A stretch of 64,000 nucleotides of DNA from Haloarcula vallismortis ATCC 29715 (GCF_000337775.1 NZ_AOLQ01000025.1:100662-164661), one strand, 5' to 3'; positions 17,384-26,338 are shown, counted from the stretch's first letter. A program made the numbers and translations. The notes: generated from the sequence alone by a model not told the origin.

Positions 17384-18355
17384 GTAGTTCCGCTGGCGGA
17401 AGTGGATAAGCATCACTGCGACGATGACCGCCATGCCGATCATCACCGCGGGATAGCCGAACGTCCAACCCAGTTCCGGCATGTTGTACGGGCTGTCGGC
17501 GAAGTTCATCCCGTAGATGCCGACGACGAACGTCAGGGGGATGAAGATGGTCGCGACGACAGTGAGCATCTTCATCACCTCGTTGGTGGACTGCGACACC
17601 GTGTTCAGGTAGATGTCCCGCGCCCCCGCCACTAGGTCGCGGTAGGTCTCAGTCAGATCGACAATCTGGACCAGATGGTCGTACACATCCCGGAAGTACT
17701 TCTCCGTCTGTGGCTGGATTTCTTTGGGGTCGCCACGAGCGAGGATACCGATGGCTTCGCGGGCGGGCCAGACCTGCTTGCGGAACGAGAGCAGGTCACG
17801 GCGGACGTCGTTGATCCGTTCGAGCGTCTCGATGTCGGTGGAGGCCGTCACCTCCTCCTCTATCGCCTCGATATCCGTTTCAATCTCGTCGAGCAGGTCG
17901 AAGTACGCGTCCACGATAACGTCGATGACCCGGTAGGCAGTGAAGTCCGGCCCGCGGTGGAGGAGTCGCTCGTCCCCGCGGCCGACGGCGTCCATCACGC
18001 GCTGGACGGACGGAACGGAGCCGGATGACAACGTGACGACCCAGTCGAGACCGATGAACAGGCCCAGCGGTGTCGTCTTCACCTCTTTGTCGAAGGTCGT
18101 ATCGCCGGCCGTGAGCGATGCGGACTTGACGAGGACGAACGTGTAGCCGTTGAACTCCTGCACGTTCGCTCGGACGTCGTTCTTGATGTCCTCGATAGCC
18201 AGCGGGTGGAGGTCGAAAACGGAGCTGACGGTCTCGACCTCATCGGGTGTCGCGTCGGTGACGTGGATCCACGTCGTCCCGACCGCGGTTCGGGCGGCCG
18301 CCAAGTCGTCGTACTCTATTGCCTGTTCGTCGGCGTACACCACCGCGGAAATCAC
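17378..18355 (-). CDS. corA: CorA-type magnesium/cobalt channel
   Basis: A 325-residue CorA. The large cytoplasmic N-terminal domain ends in two transmembrane helices; the signature YGMNF (about residues 281-285) lies at the end of the first helix and forms the selectivity loop, with ADSPYNMPE next. The protein forms a pentameric channel for Mg2+ uptake, gated by cytoplasmic Mg2+. The start is a GTG that overlaps the stop of the small upstream gene as GTGA. The C-terminal basic tail HFRQRNYL is typical. Confidence 0.95.
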   Translation of the reverse strand: MISAVVYADEQAIEYDDLAAARTAVGTTWIHVTDATPDEVETVSSVFDLHPLAIEDIKNDVRANVQEFNGYTFVLVKSASLTAGDTTFDKEVKTTPLGLFIGLDWVVTLSSGSVPSVQRVMDAVGRGDERLLHRGPDFTAYRVIDVIVDAYFDLLDEIETDIEAIEEEVTASTDIETLERINDVRRDLLSFRKQVWPAREAIGILARGDPKEIQPQTEKYFRDVYDHLVQIVDLTETYRDLVAGARDIYLNTVSQSTNEVMKMLTVVATIFIPLTFVVGIYGMNFADSPYNMPELGWTFGYPAVMIGMAVIVAVMLIHFRQRNYL

Positions 18356-18522
18356 GGCGTGTCCTCCGCTGGCGTGGAGTGACCGACAGCGGCCACCGTC
18401 AGGCCGACCATGACCGCCGTTACCGACGCGGACCGGCCGGGGTAGGCGACGGTCGTCCCGACGGCGTAGCCGGCAATGCCGACGAGCGTGAGCGCCACGC
18501 CCGCGACGAACAACCGATTCAT
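18352..18522 (-). CDS. Small two-helix membrane protein upstream of corA
   Basis: A 56-residue protein, MNRLFVAGVALTLVGIAG, with two hydrophobic segments (about 4-22 and 32-50) and a short polar tail STPAEDTP. Its stop codon overlaps the corA GTG, which implies coupled translation and suggests a role with the channel. The ATG at 18522 is chosen because upstream codons are Arg/Cys-rich. No family recognised. Confidence 0.65.
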   Translation of the reverse strand: MNRLFVAGVALTLVGIAGYAVGTTVAYPGRSASVTAVMVGLTVAAVGHSTPAEDTP

Positions 18523-18565
18523 GCCTCCGTTATCACCGGGCCAAAAGAAAACAGTATCCCCGCGG

Positions 18566-19207
18566 TCAGTTCCCCGAGTGCGAGAGGCCGCCAAGCAGCG
18601 TATCGACACGCGGACTCTCTCGGTCGTCGATTCGTTCCGGGTAGACGGCGACGGCGACGACCACGTCGCCCTCGTGCTCGAAGCTCGTGAGATGTATCAG
18701 GACGTCAACCTCCTGGCCCTCGATGGAGGTCGTCCCGGAGAACACGGCCACCTCACGGGATTCGCCCAGCGCCTCCACCGAGCGGTTGCGTTCGAACTGG
18801 ACGTCGTTGATCTGGTCGTTTCGGCTGGCGACTTCCTCGACGAGGCGTTCGTTGGACCAGCTCGCCGCGGGGTTCAGCGACTGCCCCGCGACGCTGGCGC
18901 TGGGCGTCGAGAAGACGATGAAACTGCCGGCGTTTACCTCACCGACCGGTCCGAGGTCGATGCCGCGCTCGTACTGTCGGATGTGGTTCGTGACGCGGAT
19001 GGTTCGCTCCTGCCCGGCGACGGTGACCGTCCGCTCGATAGTCTGTTCGTCAGCCATCGACTGCTCGTAGCCGGTCTCTTCGAGCGCACTGTCGCCGACT
19101 GACGCCGGTGCGGAGTCGAACTCGACTGTCTCCCCGGTTATCAGGCCGACACAGCCCGACGAGACGACGAGTAACCCGACGAGAAGCGTGAGGATGCCCT
19201 TTCGCAT
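18566..19207 (-). CDS. Haloarchaeal lipoprotein (DUF6517-like)
   Basis: A 213-residue secreted protein. The N-terminus MRKGILTLLVGLLVVSSG-CVG is a Sec signal with a lipobox (LVVSSGC), so the mature protein is probably lipid-anchored at Cys19 on the outside of the cell. The rest is a soluble beta-rich domain. It resembles the haloarchaeal family DUF6517 (from memory) and shares layout with the lipoprotein at 46232-47005: an N-terminal TV-motif, a VFSTPSAS or VFFATRVD strand and a C-terminal VVVAVAVYP or FVIISGGAYP strand. Function unknown. A strong TATA box lies at 19231. Confidence 0.75.
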   Translation of the reverse strand: MRKGILTLLVGLLVVSSGCVGLITGETVEFDSAPASVGDSALEETGYEQSMADEQTIERTVTVAGQERTIRVTNHIRQYERGIDLGPVGEVNAGSFIVFSTPSASVAGQSLNPAASWSNERLVEEVASRNDQINDVQFERNRSVEALGESREVAVFSGTTSIEGQEVDVLIHLTSFEHEGDVVVAVAVYPERIDDRESPRVDTLLGGLSHSGN

Positions 19208-19230
19208 TGTTGTTCCTACACCGTGTCCAG

Positions 19231-19238
19231 TATATAAA
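19231..19238 (-). promoter_or_regulatory. TATA box for the lipoprotein gene
   Basis: TTTATATA on the minus strand, about 24-31 bases before the ATG at 19207. The distance predicts a leaderless or nearly leaderless mRNA. Confidence 0.65.
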
Positions 19239-19313
19239 GTACCTGGCCGTTCAAGCTGTTACCTGCGATATACGAAACCGCCGATAAGCGTCCAGAACCG
19301 GGCGTTCGAGCCT

Positions 19314-20792
19314 TTAGAGGCGATACGTCGGCCCGTCGTCGGTGTCCTGCACCTCGACGCCGAGCGCTTCCAGTTCGTCCCGGAGTTCATCGGCTCGCTC
19401 GTAGTTTCCGGCCTCGCGTTCCTGCTCGCGGACGCTCAGGACCAGGTCGACCACGTCGCCGGCCAGCGACACGTCGCCGCTGTCGTCGTCGCCGAAAGAT
19501 AGCCCAAGGATGTCGCCGCCCAGTTCTTCGAACGTCTCGACTGCGCGTCGCAGGCCCTGATAGTCGTACTCGTCGGGGCCATCGACGTGCGTGTTGACCG
19601 CAGCAGTGAGGTCGAGCAGTGCGGTCGTCGCCTCTCGCGTGTTGAAGTCATCGTTCATCGCAGCCTCGAAGTCGTCCCGGGCGGCGTCGACGGCGTCCCG
19701 GAGTGCCTTGTCGGTCACCTTCGCGTAGGCGTCCACGTCGTCGCAGGCCGCCACCGCGCGCTCGTAGCCCCGCGAGAGGCGGTCCCAGCGCTCCTCGGCC
19801 TCCGAAACTGTTTCGTTGCTGTAGGTCGCCCGCGAGGTGTAGGCCGTCGACAGCAGGAAGGTCCGGAGCACGTCGGGGCCGAACTCCGCGACGGCGTCGG
19901 CGACGGTGAAGTAGTTGCCGAGCGAAGAGGACATCTTCTCCTCCTCGGTCTCAAGCAGCCGGACGTGGAGCCAGTACTTCGCAAACTGCTTTCCGGTCGC
20001 GGCCTCGCTCTGGGCCACCTCGTTCTCGTGGTGGGGGAAGACGAGGTCCTGCCCGCCGACGTGGATGTCGATAGACTCGTCGAGGTGGGTCATCGACATC
20101 GCCGAGCACTCGATGTGCCAGCCGGGTCGGCCCTCGCCCCACGGCGAGTCCCATGTCTGTGCGGTCTGGCAGGCTTCCTCGGCGGGTGCGGCTTCGGGGT
20201 GCTGGTGTTCGGCGATGTCCTCGGGGTCGACGCCGCCGGCCTTCCAGAGCGCGAAGTCCGCCGGGTGGTGCTTCTCGCCTTCGGTGTCTGCACCCTGTGA
20301 TTCGATGTCGTCGACGGACTGGTTCGAGAGCTTCCCGTAGTCCTCGAAGCTCGTCACGTCGAAGTAGACGGAGCCGTTTTGCTCGTAGGCGTGTCCCTGC
20401 TCGACGAGCCGTTCGACAAGGTCGATGATTTCCGGGACGTGCTCGGAGACACGGGGGTACACCTCCGCGCGGCCGAGGTTGAGCGACCGCATGTCCTCGA
20501 TGACCTGCCCGACGTAGTGGCGGGCCACGCTCGCCTCGCTGTCGCCGTCCTCGCCGACGCGGGCGACGATCTTCTCGTTGACGTCGGTGAAGTTCTCGAC
20601 GTGGTGGACGTCATAGCCCAGATGGTCGAGCCAGCGGGCCATCACGTCGACGTGAACCCAGCCCCGCGCGTGACCGAGATGGGGCGGGTCGGAGGTCGTC
20701 AGCCCACAGTAGTACAGCAACACAGAGTCTGGGTCGCGCGGCTCGAAGGGCTCTTTCTCACCGGTCAACGTGTTCGTCACACGAAGCGTCAT
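19314..20792 (-). CDS. cysS: Cysteine-tRNA ligase
   Basis: A 492-residue class I aminoacyl-tRNA synthetase for cysteine. YYCGLTTSDPPHLGHARG (residues 27-44) holds the zinc-binding Cys29 and the HIGH-type motif HLGH; the second zinc and adenylate region reads WHIECSAMS; KMSSS lies near residue 286. The C-terminal DALR-like helical part (EREAGNYERADELRDEL) is normal. HLGH and KMSSS are small variations on HIGH and KMSKS seen in halophile enzymes. The ATG at 20792 gives the expected N-terminus MTLRVTNTLTGEKE. Confidence 0.97.
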   Translation of the reverse strand: MTLRVTNTLTGEKEPFEPRDPDSVLLYYCGLTTSDPPHLGHARGWVHVDVMARWLDHLGYDVHHVENFTDVNEKIVARVGEDGDSEASVARHYVGQVIEDMRSLNLGRAEVYPRVSEHVPEIIDLVERLVEQGHAYEQNGSVYFDVTSFEDYGKLSNQSVDDIESQGADTEGEKHHPADFALWKAGGVDPEDIAEHQHPEAAPAEEACQTAQTWDSPWGEGRPGWHIECSAMSMTHLDESIDIHVGGQDLVFPHHENEVAQSEAATGKQFAKYWLHVRLLETEEEKMSSSLGNYFTVADAVAEFGPDVLRTFLLSTAYTSRATYSNETVSEAEERWDRLSRGYERAVAACDDVDAYAKVTDKALRDAVDAARDDFEAAMNDDFNTREATTALLDLTAAVNTHVDGPDEYDYQGLRRAVETFEELGGDILGLSFGDDDSGDVSLAGDVVDLVLSVREQEREAGNYERADELRDELEALGVEVQDTDDGPTYRL

Positions 20793-20839
20793 TACCGGGG
20801 AGAACTGTGTCCGCCCGCTTTAAGCCGTCGGAAGGCGAC

Positions 20840-21325
20840 TCATTTCTGTACTGTTGCTTCGACTATCCGGAGCGCGTCTGGCCCGGCACGGCGGCTCACA
20901 ACCACGACGAGCGCGTTGTCGGTGACAGCGGCGGCTTTGACAGCAACGTCCGTCGCTCGCAGGCGTCCCAGCACCTCGGCCAGTGCTGCTGAAGCGAGGT
21001 CGCCAGCGGCGACAACGCCCGTCAGTGAGCCGGCGTCCTCGGCGAAAGCAGTGTCTCCGATCTGGAGGACGATAGCCGACTCAGCATCGGTGGACTCGAC
21101 CCGACCAAGCCCGCTTTGCATCGAGACACGAGCGTCGCTGTCGTGTGCCGAGTCAGCGGGCAGCTCCTCGGCGAACCGACGGAGCGCAGTCGCGATTGCA
21201 TCCTCCTCGCCATCGATGTCGAGCGTACGTGCAGCGGCTGTGTAGTTGACGACACCCGCTCGAAGTGCGTCGTAGAGGAACGGGCGCTCGCGGACGGCGT
21301 CCCTGGTCGCGGCTGCGAGTGACAT
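20840..21325 (-). CDS. Haloarchaeal conserved protein (DUF7523-like)
   Basis: A 161-residue protein, MSLAAATRDAVRERPFLYDA, followed by AGVVNYTAAARTLDI, which looks like a small winged-helix or HTH segment, and a C-terminal half with the pattern of an ACT-like regulatory domain (ALVVVVSRRAGPDALRIVEA). From memory it matches haloarchaeal family DUF7523. A small-molecule-sensing regulator is possible but unproven. It lies just upstream of cysS on the same strand, 47 bases apart. The ATG at 21325 is the second in-frame one, chosen because the family starts MSLA. Confidence 0.7.
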   Translation of the reverse strand: MSLAAATRDAVRERPFLYDALRAGVVNYTAAARTLDIDGEEDAIATALRRFAEELPADSAHDSDARVSMQSGLGRVESTDAESAIVLQIGDTAFAEDAGSLTGVVAAGDLASAALAEVLGRLRATDVAVKAAAVTDNALVVVVSRRAGPDALRIVEATVQK

Positions 21326-21496
21326 TGGCGGCAAACACGACCGGCGCGGGCAAAAGCGGTTCTATCGGGTGCGAGGGAACGCGGTTCCACTGTGCGGTTC
21401 GCTGCACGGTCACGTCTCGCCCCGTGACGCCCACGCCACGGCCGTGCTAGACCCACAGAACTGTGGCCCGCTCCCAGCAAGTGAGAACAGTCAGGG

Positions 21497-21544
21497 GGGA
21501 TTGTCCATCTGGACATCCTCCCTCCACATGAGGGAAGGACAATG
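21497..21544 (+). promoter_or_regulatory. Hairpin over the start of a small membrane-protein gene
   Basis: Outer arms attgtcc (21500-21506) and ggacaat (21537-21543) are perfectly complementary, and inside them tcctccctc and gagggaagga form a second stem with one bulge. The outer right arm reaches into the ATG at 21542. In RNA this would hide the start codon, so it could control translation. Confidence 0.4.
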
Positions 21545-21700
21545 GCTATTGCACAACGTGAACGCGAAGTATTCGGACAGCCCCTCGAAACTGCGGAGCG
21601 AGTTATCGCTGGCCTCGCCGTGCTCGCCGGCGCGCTGGGACATGCCGCACTGCTGGCAGCCGCTGGACTGTTGTTCTACGTCCTCCTGTTCGGGCTGTGA
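21542..21700 (+). CDS. Small membrane protein
   Basis: A 52-residue protein, MAIAQREREVFGQPLETAER then a hydrophobic stretch that runs to the end (VIAGLAVLAGALGHAALL, then GLLFYVLLFGL). One or two membrane helices are likely, with the charged N-terminus in the cytoplasm. Codon use fits haloarchaeal genes. No family recognised. It is about 115 bases before cbiX in the same direction. The start overlaps a predicted hairpin, which is unusual for a leaderless organism. Confidence 0.6.
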   Translation: MAIAQREREVFGQPLETAERVIAGLAVLAGALGHAALLAAAGLLFYVLLFGL

Positions 21701-21814
21701 CCGAGCGGGATCGGTCGGCAAATACACACTTTCCGCGCTCGACGTTGCACAGCCCGCCGGCTACCCGCGCGGGCCAACGAAGGCCCTAAGGACGGCTCGC
21801 ACCAACCGGGAAGT

Positions 21815-22696
21815 ATGGACGAAGCACTCGTTATCGCGGCCCACGGCTCCCATCTGAACGCCGAGTCGAGTACGCCCACTTACGACCACGCCGACACGAT
21901 TCGGGCGACCGGCGCGTTCGCCGAAGTCCGTGAGTCCTTCTGGAAGGAGGAACCGTCGTTCCGGGAGGCCCTGCGGACCGTCGACGCCGACGAGGTGTAT
22001 CTGGTTCCGCTGTTCATCTCCGAGGGCTACTTCACCGAACAGGTCATCCCCCGGGAGTTCCGTCTGGAGGACTGGGACCCCGCGTTATGGGACTCCGATG
22101 GGACGAGCGCCACGCACGCGACGCTCACGGCCGAGGATACGGGCCAGACGATCCACTACTGTGGCCCGGCGGGCACCCACGACGCGATGAGCGACGTCAT
22201 CGTCCAGCGGGCCGAGTCCGTTACCGGCAACCCCGATGTCGGCGAAGGGTTCGGCCTCGCGGTCGTCGGCCACGGCACGGAGCGCAACGAGAACTCCGCG
22301 AAAGCCATCCAGTACCACGCCGACCGCATCCGCGAGCGGGACCGTTTCGACGAGGTGCAGTCGCTGTTCATGGACGAGGACCCAGAGGTCGACGACGTGG
22401 CAGACTACTTCGAGAGTGACGACATCGTCGTCGTCCCGCTGTTCATCGCCGACGGCTTCCACACCCAAGAGGACATTCCAGAAGACATGGGCCTGACCGA
22501 CGACTACCGGACGGGCTACGACGTACCGACGACCGTTGAGGGGCACGACATCTGGTACGCCGGCGCGGTCGGGACGGAGCCGCTGATGGCTGATGTGGTG
22601 CTTGAACGGGCCGCTGATGCGGGAGCCGATGTGGGTGCAGCAATCGAGCAGGTGCGCGAGGAGACCGGCGGTGCAAAGCCTGCGACAGGGGACTGA
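21815..22696 (+). CDS. cbiX: Sirohydrochlorin cobaltochelatase CbiX
   Basis: A 293-residue two-domain class II chelatase that inserts cobalt into sirohydrochlorin in anaerobic-type cobalamin synthesis. Each half carries its catalytic histidine: ALVIAAHGSHLN (His10) and LAVVGHGTERNENS (near residue 150); LVPLFISEGYFT and VVPLFIADGFHT repeat the same strand-loop in both halves. The length is that of long CbiX rather than the 130-residue archaeal CbiX-S. A DR2241 gene follows after about 100 bases; in some bacteria the two are one polypeptide. Confidence 0.9.
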   Translation: MDEALVIAAHGSHLNAESSTPTYDHADTIRATGAFAEVRESFWKEEPSFREALRTVDADEVYLVPLFISEGYFTEQVIPREFRLEDWDPALWDSDGTSATHATLTAEDTGQTIHYCGPAGTHDAMSDVIVQRAESVTGNPDVGEGFGLAVVGHGTERNENSAKAIQYHADRIRERDRFDEVQSLFMDEDPEVDDVADYFESDDIVVVPLFIADGFHTQEDIPEDMGLTDDYRTGYDVPTTVEGHDIWYAGAVGTEPLMADVVLERAADAGADVGAAIEQVREETGGAKPATGD

Positions 22697-22797
22697 CGGC
22701 GCAGCGCCTGCTGCTGTCGTACCGGAATACAGACCGACTGACACTGCTGGCTGGCCGGAACCAGCCGACTTTTGCCGACCGAGTCCCGTTTTCCCGT

Positions 22798-23874
22798 ATG
22801 GACGGCGAGTACGTGGACGCGCTGGTGGCAACCGCCCCCGACGGCATCGCCTTCGACGACCTCCACGTGGCCCACGAGAACGACGGGTACACGTTCCAGA
22901 CGCCGGACGTGGACCACAGTGGTATCGACGAAGCAACGCTCCGGACGGTGGCAGCGGAGTCACCGTACGTCCGAAACTGGTATTTCTGGCACGCCACAGC
23001 GCCCCAGAAGGCTGACCGCTGGGCGTTCCTCCGCTGGCTCGAAGGGGCAGAGCAACGGGACGTGGCCGAGCGCTACGACGCGCTCGCCGACGGAGTGTCC
23101 GCGACCTGGGGCGAACTCCACCTGACTGTCACGCTCTCCGATGGAACGCGGACATACAGCATCCGGCACCGCGCGGATGCAGATGTCGGCAGCAGCGTGC
23201 TCGATGCCCACGACGACCCGCTCGACGCACGCGAAATCGCGAAACACGACGACGACGGCGGTTACCGGCCGCTCAAGACTGCCCCGTCGCTCCAGACCGG
23301 CTGGGTGTTTCCCGAGCTATCGGCGGGTGACCTCGTCACAACGGTCGAAACGTTCTATCCGGCCACGATTGCGAACTGGCACCGCGAGCAAGAGGACGAA
23401 CTCGACGTGACCCACTGGCGAGACACCGTCGACCGTCAGACGGGAATCTACGGCGTCGTCAAGACCTGGGACCGCGGCGACGGCCACGAACACGTCAACT
23501 GGGTCGCCGAGGCCTGCTGTGATGACTCCCAGTGTCTCAAGCGACGGGAGTGGCAGTACGACGACGAGACGGACCTCGACGTCGACGGCGGGTCGGGGCC
23601 GTTCCCCTGTCGCGAGCCCTGTTCGCTTGTCATCGCTGGCGCGCGCAAGTGGACGAAACTCGAAGGCGAGCAGGCCCAGACCTACGAGTTCGAACTCACG
23701 CCCAGCGAGAAAGAACAGGTCGAAGAAATCATCGACGCCGTGGCCGACGGCGAGGCAGATGACATCCGCGAGGCCGACATCTACGAGGGAGCCAATCGGT
23801 ATCGGACGCGGTTCCTGCGGGCGAAGCTGTTCGACGACGAGGGGAACCTCGGCGGTGTCGAGACGGAGCGGTAG
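22798..23874 (+). CDS. DR2241 family protein (probable iron-sulfur protein)
   Basis: A 358-residue protein of the DR2241 family, named after a Deinococcus protein where this domain is fused to CbiX. A cysteine cluster, EACCDDSQC (around residues 238-246) followed after about 25 residues by FPCREPCSLVIAGARKW, has the spacing of a [4Fe-4S] site. The tandem cbiX-DR2241 order supports a shared role in cobalt chelation or the redox step next to it, though no reaction is proven. The long N-terminal half has an alpha-helical winged-helix-like start (DALVATAPDGIAFDDL). Confidence 0.85.
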   Translation: MDGEYVDALVATAPDGIAFDDLHVAHENDGYTFQTPDVDHSGIDEATLRTVAAESPYVRNWYFWHATAPQKADRWAFLRWLEGAEQRDVAERYDALADGVSATWGELHLTVTLSDGTRTYSIRHRADADVGSSVLDAHDDPLDAREIAKHDDDGGYRPLKTAPSLQTGWVFPELSAGDLVTTVETFYPATIANWHREQEDELDVTHWRDTVDRQTGIYGVVKTWDRGDGHEHVNWVAEACCDDSQCLKRREWQYDDETDLDVDGGSGPFPCREPCSLVIAGARKWTKLEGEQAQTYEFELTPSEKEQVEEIIDAVADGEADDIREADIYEGANRYRTRFLRAKLFDDEGNLGGVETER

Positions 23875-23881
23875 CGGGGCG

Positions 23882-24445
23882 TCAGGCCGAGCGAATGGCG
23901 ACGGATAGGAGCCCCAGAACGATTGTGACCGCGAGCACGGCGGCAACGGTCAACAGCACGCTCTCGGTGAGGACCAGCGTGATGAGCCCCGCAACCAGAA
24001 CCGTGAAGCCGCCAGCCGCCAGTATCGGCCCCGCAGACAGGTCTTCGAGGCCGGGTTCTGATTCCGCCGATGGTTTCGGCTGTGGTTTCGACAACTCGTC
24101 GTCGACAATAACCGGTTCGTTTTCGACCCCGCCTTCTTGGATATAAATGTCGATGTACCGGGTTTCAGCGCCGTAGCCTGTCACAACTTTCAGCTTGCCA
24201 CGGACTGGTCCGTCACCGTCGACGGTTACCCTGACCAGTCGATCGGTTTCGGCCCGTACGTGGTGGTTTGTTGCGTCGAGGGACGCGACAGAGGAGAGCG
24301 AGTCGTCGAGATGAAGATGGACGTGCAGGGCCTCGCCGTGGTTGACTAATCGGACGTCGAAACTCCCTGTCGCGTCGAACTCGTTTGGAACTTCCAGACT
24401 GTGGATGTCTGTCCGGTTGAGGTGCACGGGCAGGGAGTCAGGCAC
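23882..24445 (-). CDS. Haloarchaeal membrane-anchored protein
   Basis: A 187-residue protein with a soluble beta-sandwich-like N-terminal part (VRLVNHGEALHVHLHLDDSL, then IDIYIQEGG), a Pro/Glu/Ser linker near residues 118-135, and two C-terminal transmembrane helices (GPILAAGGFTVLVAGLITLV and LTVAAVLAVTIVLGLLSVAI). The soluble part resembles Ig-like domains that face the cell exterior, but there is no signal peptide, so topology is uncertain. I recall similar haloarchaeal proteins under a DUF number (DUF7524) without a known role. It converges with the DR2241 gene, 7 bases apart. Confidence 0.7.
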   Translation of the reverse strand: MPDSLPVHLNRTDIHSLEVPNEFDATGSFDVRLVNHGEALHVHLHLDDSLSSVASLDATNHHVRAETDRLVRVTVDGDGPVRGKLKVVTGYGAETRYIDIYIQEGGVENEPVIVDDELSKPQPKPSAESEPGLEDLSAGPILAAGGFTVLVAGLITLVLTESVLLTVAAVLAVTIVLGLLSVAIRSA

Positions 24446-24478
24446 GGGCGTGACTCCGCGTGGCGAGGAAAAAAAGGT

Positions 24479-24673
24479 TCAGGCCGGTGCCTCGTCGCGC
24501 ATGTCCGGCGGGAGCAGGTTCGGAATGCCGTCCTCGATGGGGAACGTCTCGCTGCACTCGGTGCAGACGAGTTCGCCCGACAGGATTTCGCCGTCGTCGC
24601 GCTCCGTCACTTCGAGGTCGAGGTCGTGCTTGTCCAGAGGGCAGCAAATAATTTCCATCAGGTCCTCTTTCAT
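24479..24673 (-). CDS. Trm112-like zinc protein
   Basis: A 64-residue Trm112 homologue: MKEDLMEIICCPLDKHDLDL supplies the first metal ligands and LVCTECSETFPIEDGIPNLL the second pair with the family's C-terminal IPxLLP. Trm112 is a small activating subunit shared by several methyltransferases acting on tRNA, rRNA and release factor; haloarchaea have a network of such partners. The start was chosen at ATG 24673 because the upstream frame is Arg-rich. The gene lies 33 bases downstream of the membrane-protein gene's start side and is followed by purA on the same strand's upstream side. Confidence 0.92.
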   Translation of the reverse strand: MKEDLMEIICCPLDKHDLDLEVTERDDGEILSGELVCTECSETFPIEDGIPNLLPPDMRDEAPA

Positions 24674-24783
24674 ACATTCGACCAAGACCGGCGGTTGCAA
24701 AAGTCTGCCGCTCTCCCAGTAGTATCGCCCTATCGCTAGGTAATCGTGTGTGCACTCGAACGTCGAGTTAGGAAGAAGCCCCG

Positions 24784-26160
24784 TTAGAACGGATGCTCGC
24801 GGACGATAGTTTCGCCGCGGCCGGGACCGACGCCGATGGCGTAGGCCGGCGTGTCGAGTTCGGACTCGATGTATTCGACGTAGGCTTTCGCGTTCTCCGG
24901 CAGCGCGTCGTACCCCTCGTCGGCGGCGTCCGCCCAGTCGACCTCGGGCCACCCATCGAAGGACTTGAAATTGGCTTCACAGCGCTTCCACTGCTCGGTG
25001 GTCGCGGGCATCGACGCCAGCTCCTCGCCGTCGAGCGTGTAGGTGTGGCCGACCTTCACTTCGTCGAGGCCAGCAAGCACGTCGAGGTGGTTGATAGCGA
25101 TGCCGGTAAAGCCGGAGACGCGCGTGGAGTGGCGGAGCATCGGCAGGTCAAGCCAGCCGACTCGCCGCGGGCGGCCGGTGACCGTACCGTACTCGCCCCC
25201 CTCCTCTCGGATGTAGTTCGCCAGCTCCTCGTTTTCGCCTTCGCCCTGTTCGTCGTAGCCGGGCGTATCGCCGACGACGCCGCCGAGTTCGGTCGGGAGC
25301 GGGCCGCTGCCGACCCGGGTGAGGTATGCCTTCACAATACCGATGACTTCGCCGTCCCCGACGACGCCGGGGCTGAGTCCGGTCCCGGTCGCCGCGCCAC
25401 CGGCCGTCGGGTTCGAGGAGGTGACGTACGGGTAGTTCCCGTGGTCGATGTCGATGATGGTCCCCTGTGCGCCCTCAAGCATGACGTTCTGTCCTTCATC
25501 GATGGTCGCGCTGAGGAACGCCCCGGCGTTGACAGTCATGTCTTCGGCCTCGAAGCGGCGGCCGAACTCGCGGAACTCCTCGAAGACGGCGTCCACGTCG
25601 AAAGCGTCCGGGTCGTCGAGCTCGTCAACATCGAGGTCGTACACGTCCTCGACGACAGCCCGCTTTTGCGGGACGACATATTCGAGGCGCTCCCGGAGTA
25701 CGTCCGGGTCAAGCAGGTCGCCGACGCGAACCCCGCGCCGGCCGGCTTTGTCCTCGTAGGTCGGGCCGATACCGCGGCCCGTCGTCCCGACTTCGTCATC
25801 CGTTTCGCTTTTTACTTCCTCCTCGATACCGTCGAGCACGCGGTGGAACGGCAGAATGACGTGTGCTCGTTCGGCGATGCGGACGTCCGGGTCGAGGCCG
25901 CGTTCCTGAAGCGTGTCTATCTCGTCGAACAGCGTTCGCGGATTGACGACACACCCGTTGCCGAGTACGCCGACCTTGCCGCGGATGGCTCCGCTCGGAA
26001 CCAGCGAGAGCTTGTACTCCTCGCCCTCGTGGACGACGGTGTGGCCGGCGTTGTCGCCGCCCTGATAGCGCGCGACGACATCCACGTCGTCGCCGTACAG
26101 GTCGACGATGCCGCCCTTCCCTTCGTCGCCGAGCTGTGAGCCGACGATGGTTACGGTCAT
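24784..26160 (-). CDS. purA: Adenylosuccinate synthetase
   Basis: A 458-residue PurA, which joins aspartate to IMP using GTP in the first step from IMP to AMP. The P-loop-like VGSQLGDEGKGGIVDLYGD (residues 6-24), the IMP loop GGDNAGHTVV and TTGRGIGPTYEDKAG are all present, and the C-terminal GTP-site reads TTEQWKRCEANFKSFDGWP. The ATG at 26160 (MTVTIVGSQLGDEG) is the family start; an in-frame codon nine bases upstream is not needed. Length is slightly above the bacterial form. Confidence 0.97.
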   Translation of the reverse strand: MTVTIVGSQLGDEGKGGIVDLYGDDVDVVARYQGGDNAGHTVVHEGEEYKLSLVPSGAIRGKVGVLGNGCVVNPRTLFDEIDTLQERGLDPDVRIAERAHVILPFHRVLDGIEEEVKSETDDEVGTTGRGIGPTYEDKAGRRGVRVGDLLDPDVLRERLEYVVPQKRAVVEDVYDLDVDELDDPDAFDVDAVFEEFREFGRRFEAEDMTVNAGAFLSATIDEGQNVMLEGAQGTIIDIDHGNYPYVTSSNPTAGGAATGTGLSPGVVGDGEVIGIVKAYLTRVGSGPLPTELGGVVGDTPGYDEQGEGENEELANYIREEGGEYGTVTGRPRRVGWLDLPMLRHSTRVSGFTGIAINHLDVLAGLDEVKVGHTYTLDGEELASMPATTEQWKRCEANFKSFDGWPEVDWADAADEGYDALPENAKAYVEYIESELDTPAYAIGVGPGRGETIVREHPF

Positions 26161-26305
26161 CGCACGCACCTTCCAGCCACCGTGATAAACAGATTACGGT
26201 CCGGAACTCACGCTCGTGAGCAGTACCCATGTGAACCGTTACGACGGTTTTAAGACACCCCTGTTCGAACGTATCAACGTTGTAGCGATTCGTCGAGGGA
26301 GAACC

Positions 26306-26313
26306 TTTAAATA
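26306..26313 (+). promoter_or_regulatory. Strong TATA box for the HTH gene at 26339
   Basis: TTTAAATA preceded by a purine-rich BRE-like gagaacc. The start codon is 26 bases after the box, so the transcript is leaderless. Confidence 0.75.
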
Positions 26314-26338
26314 CCGCAAACACAAGTTAACAATTGCC

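Noticed and set aside
24793..26139. 448-residue plus-strand open frame opposite purA
   Set aside because: Mirror frame of a clearly assigned gene with no family features.
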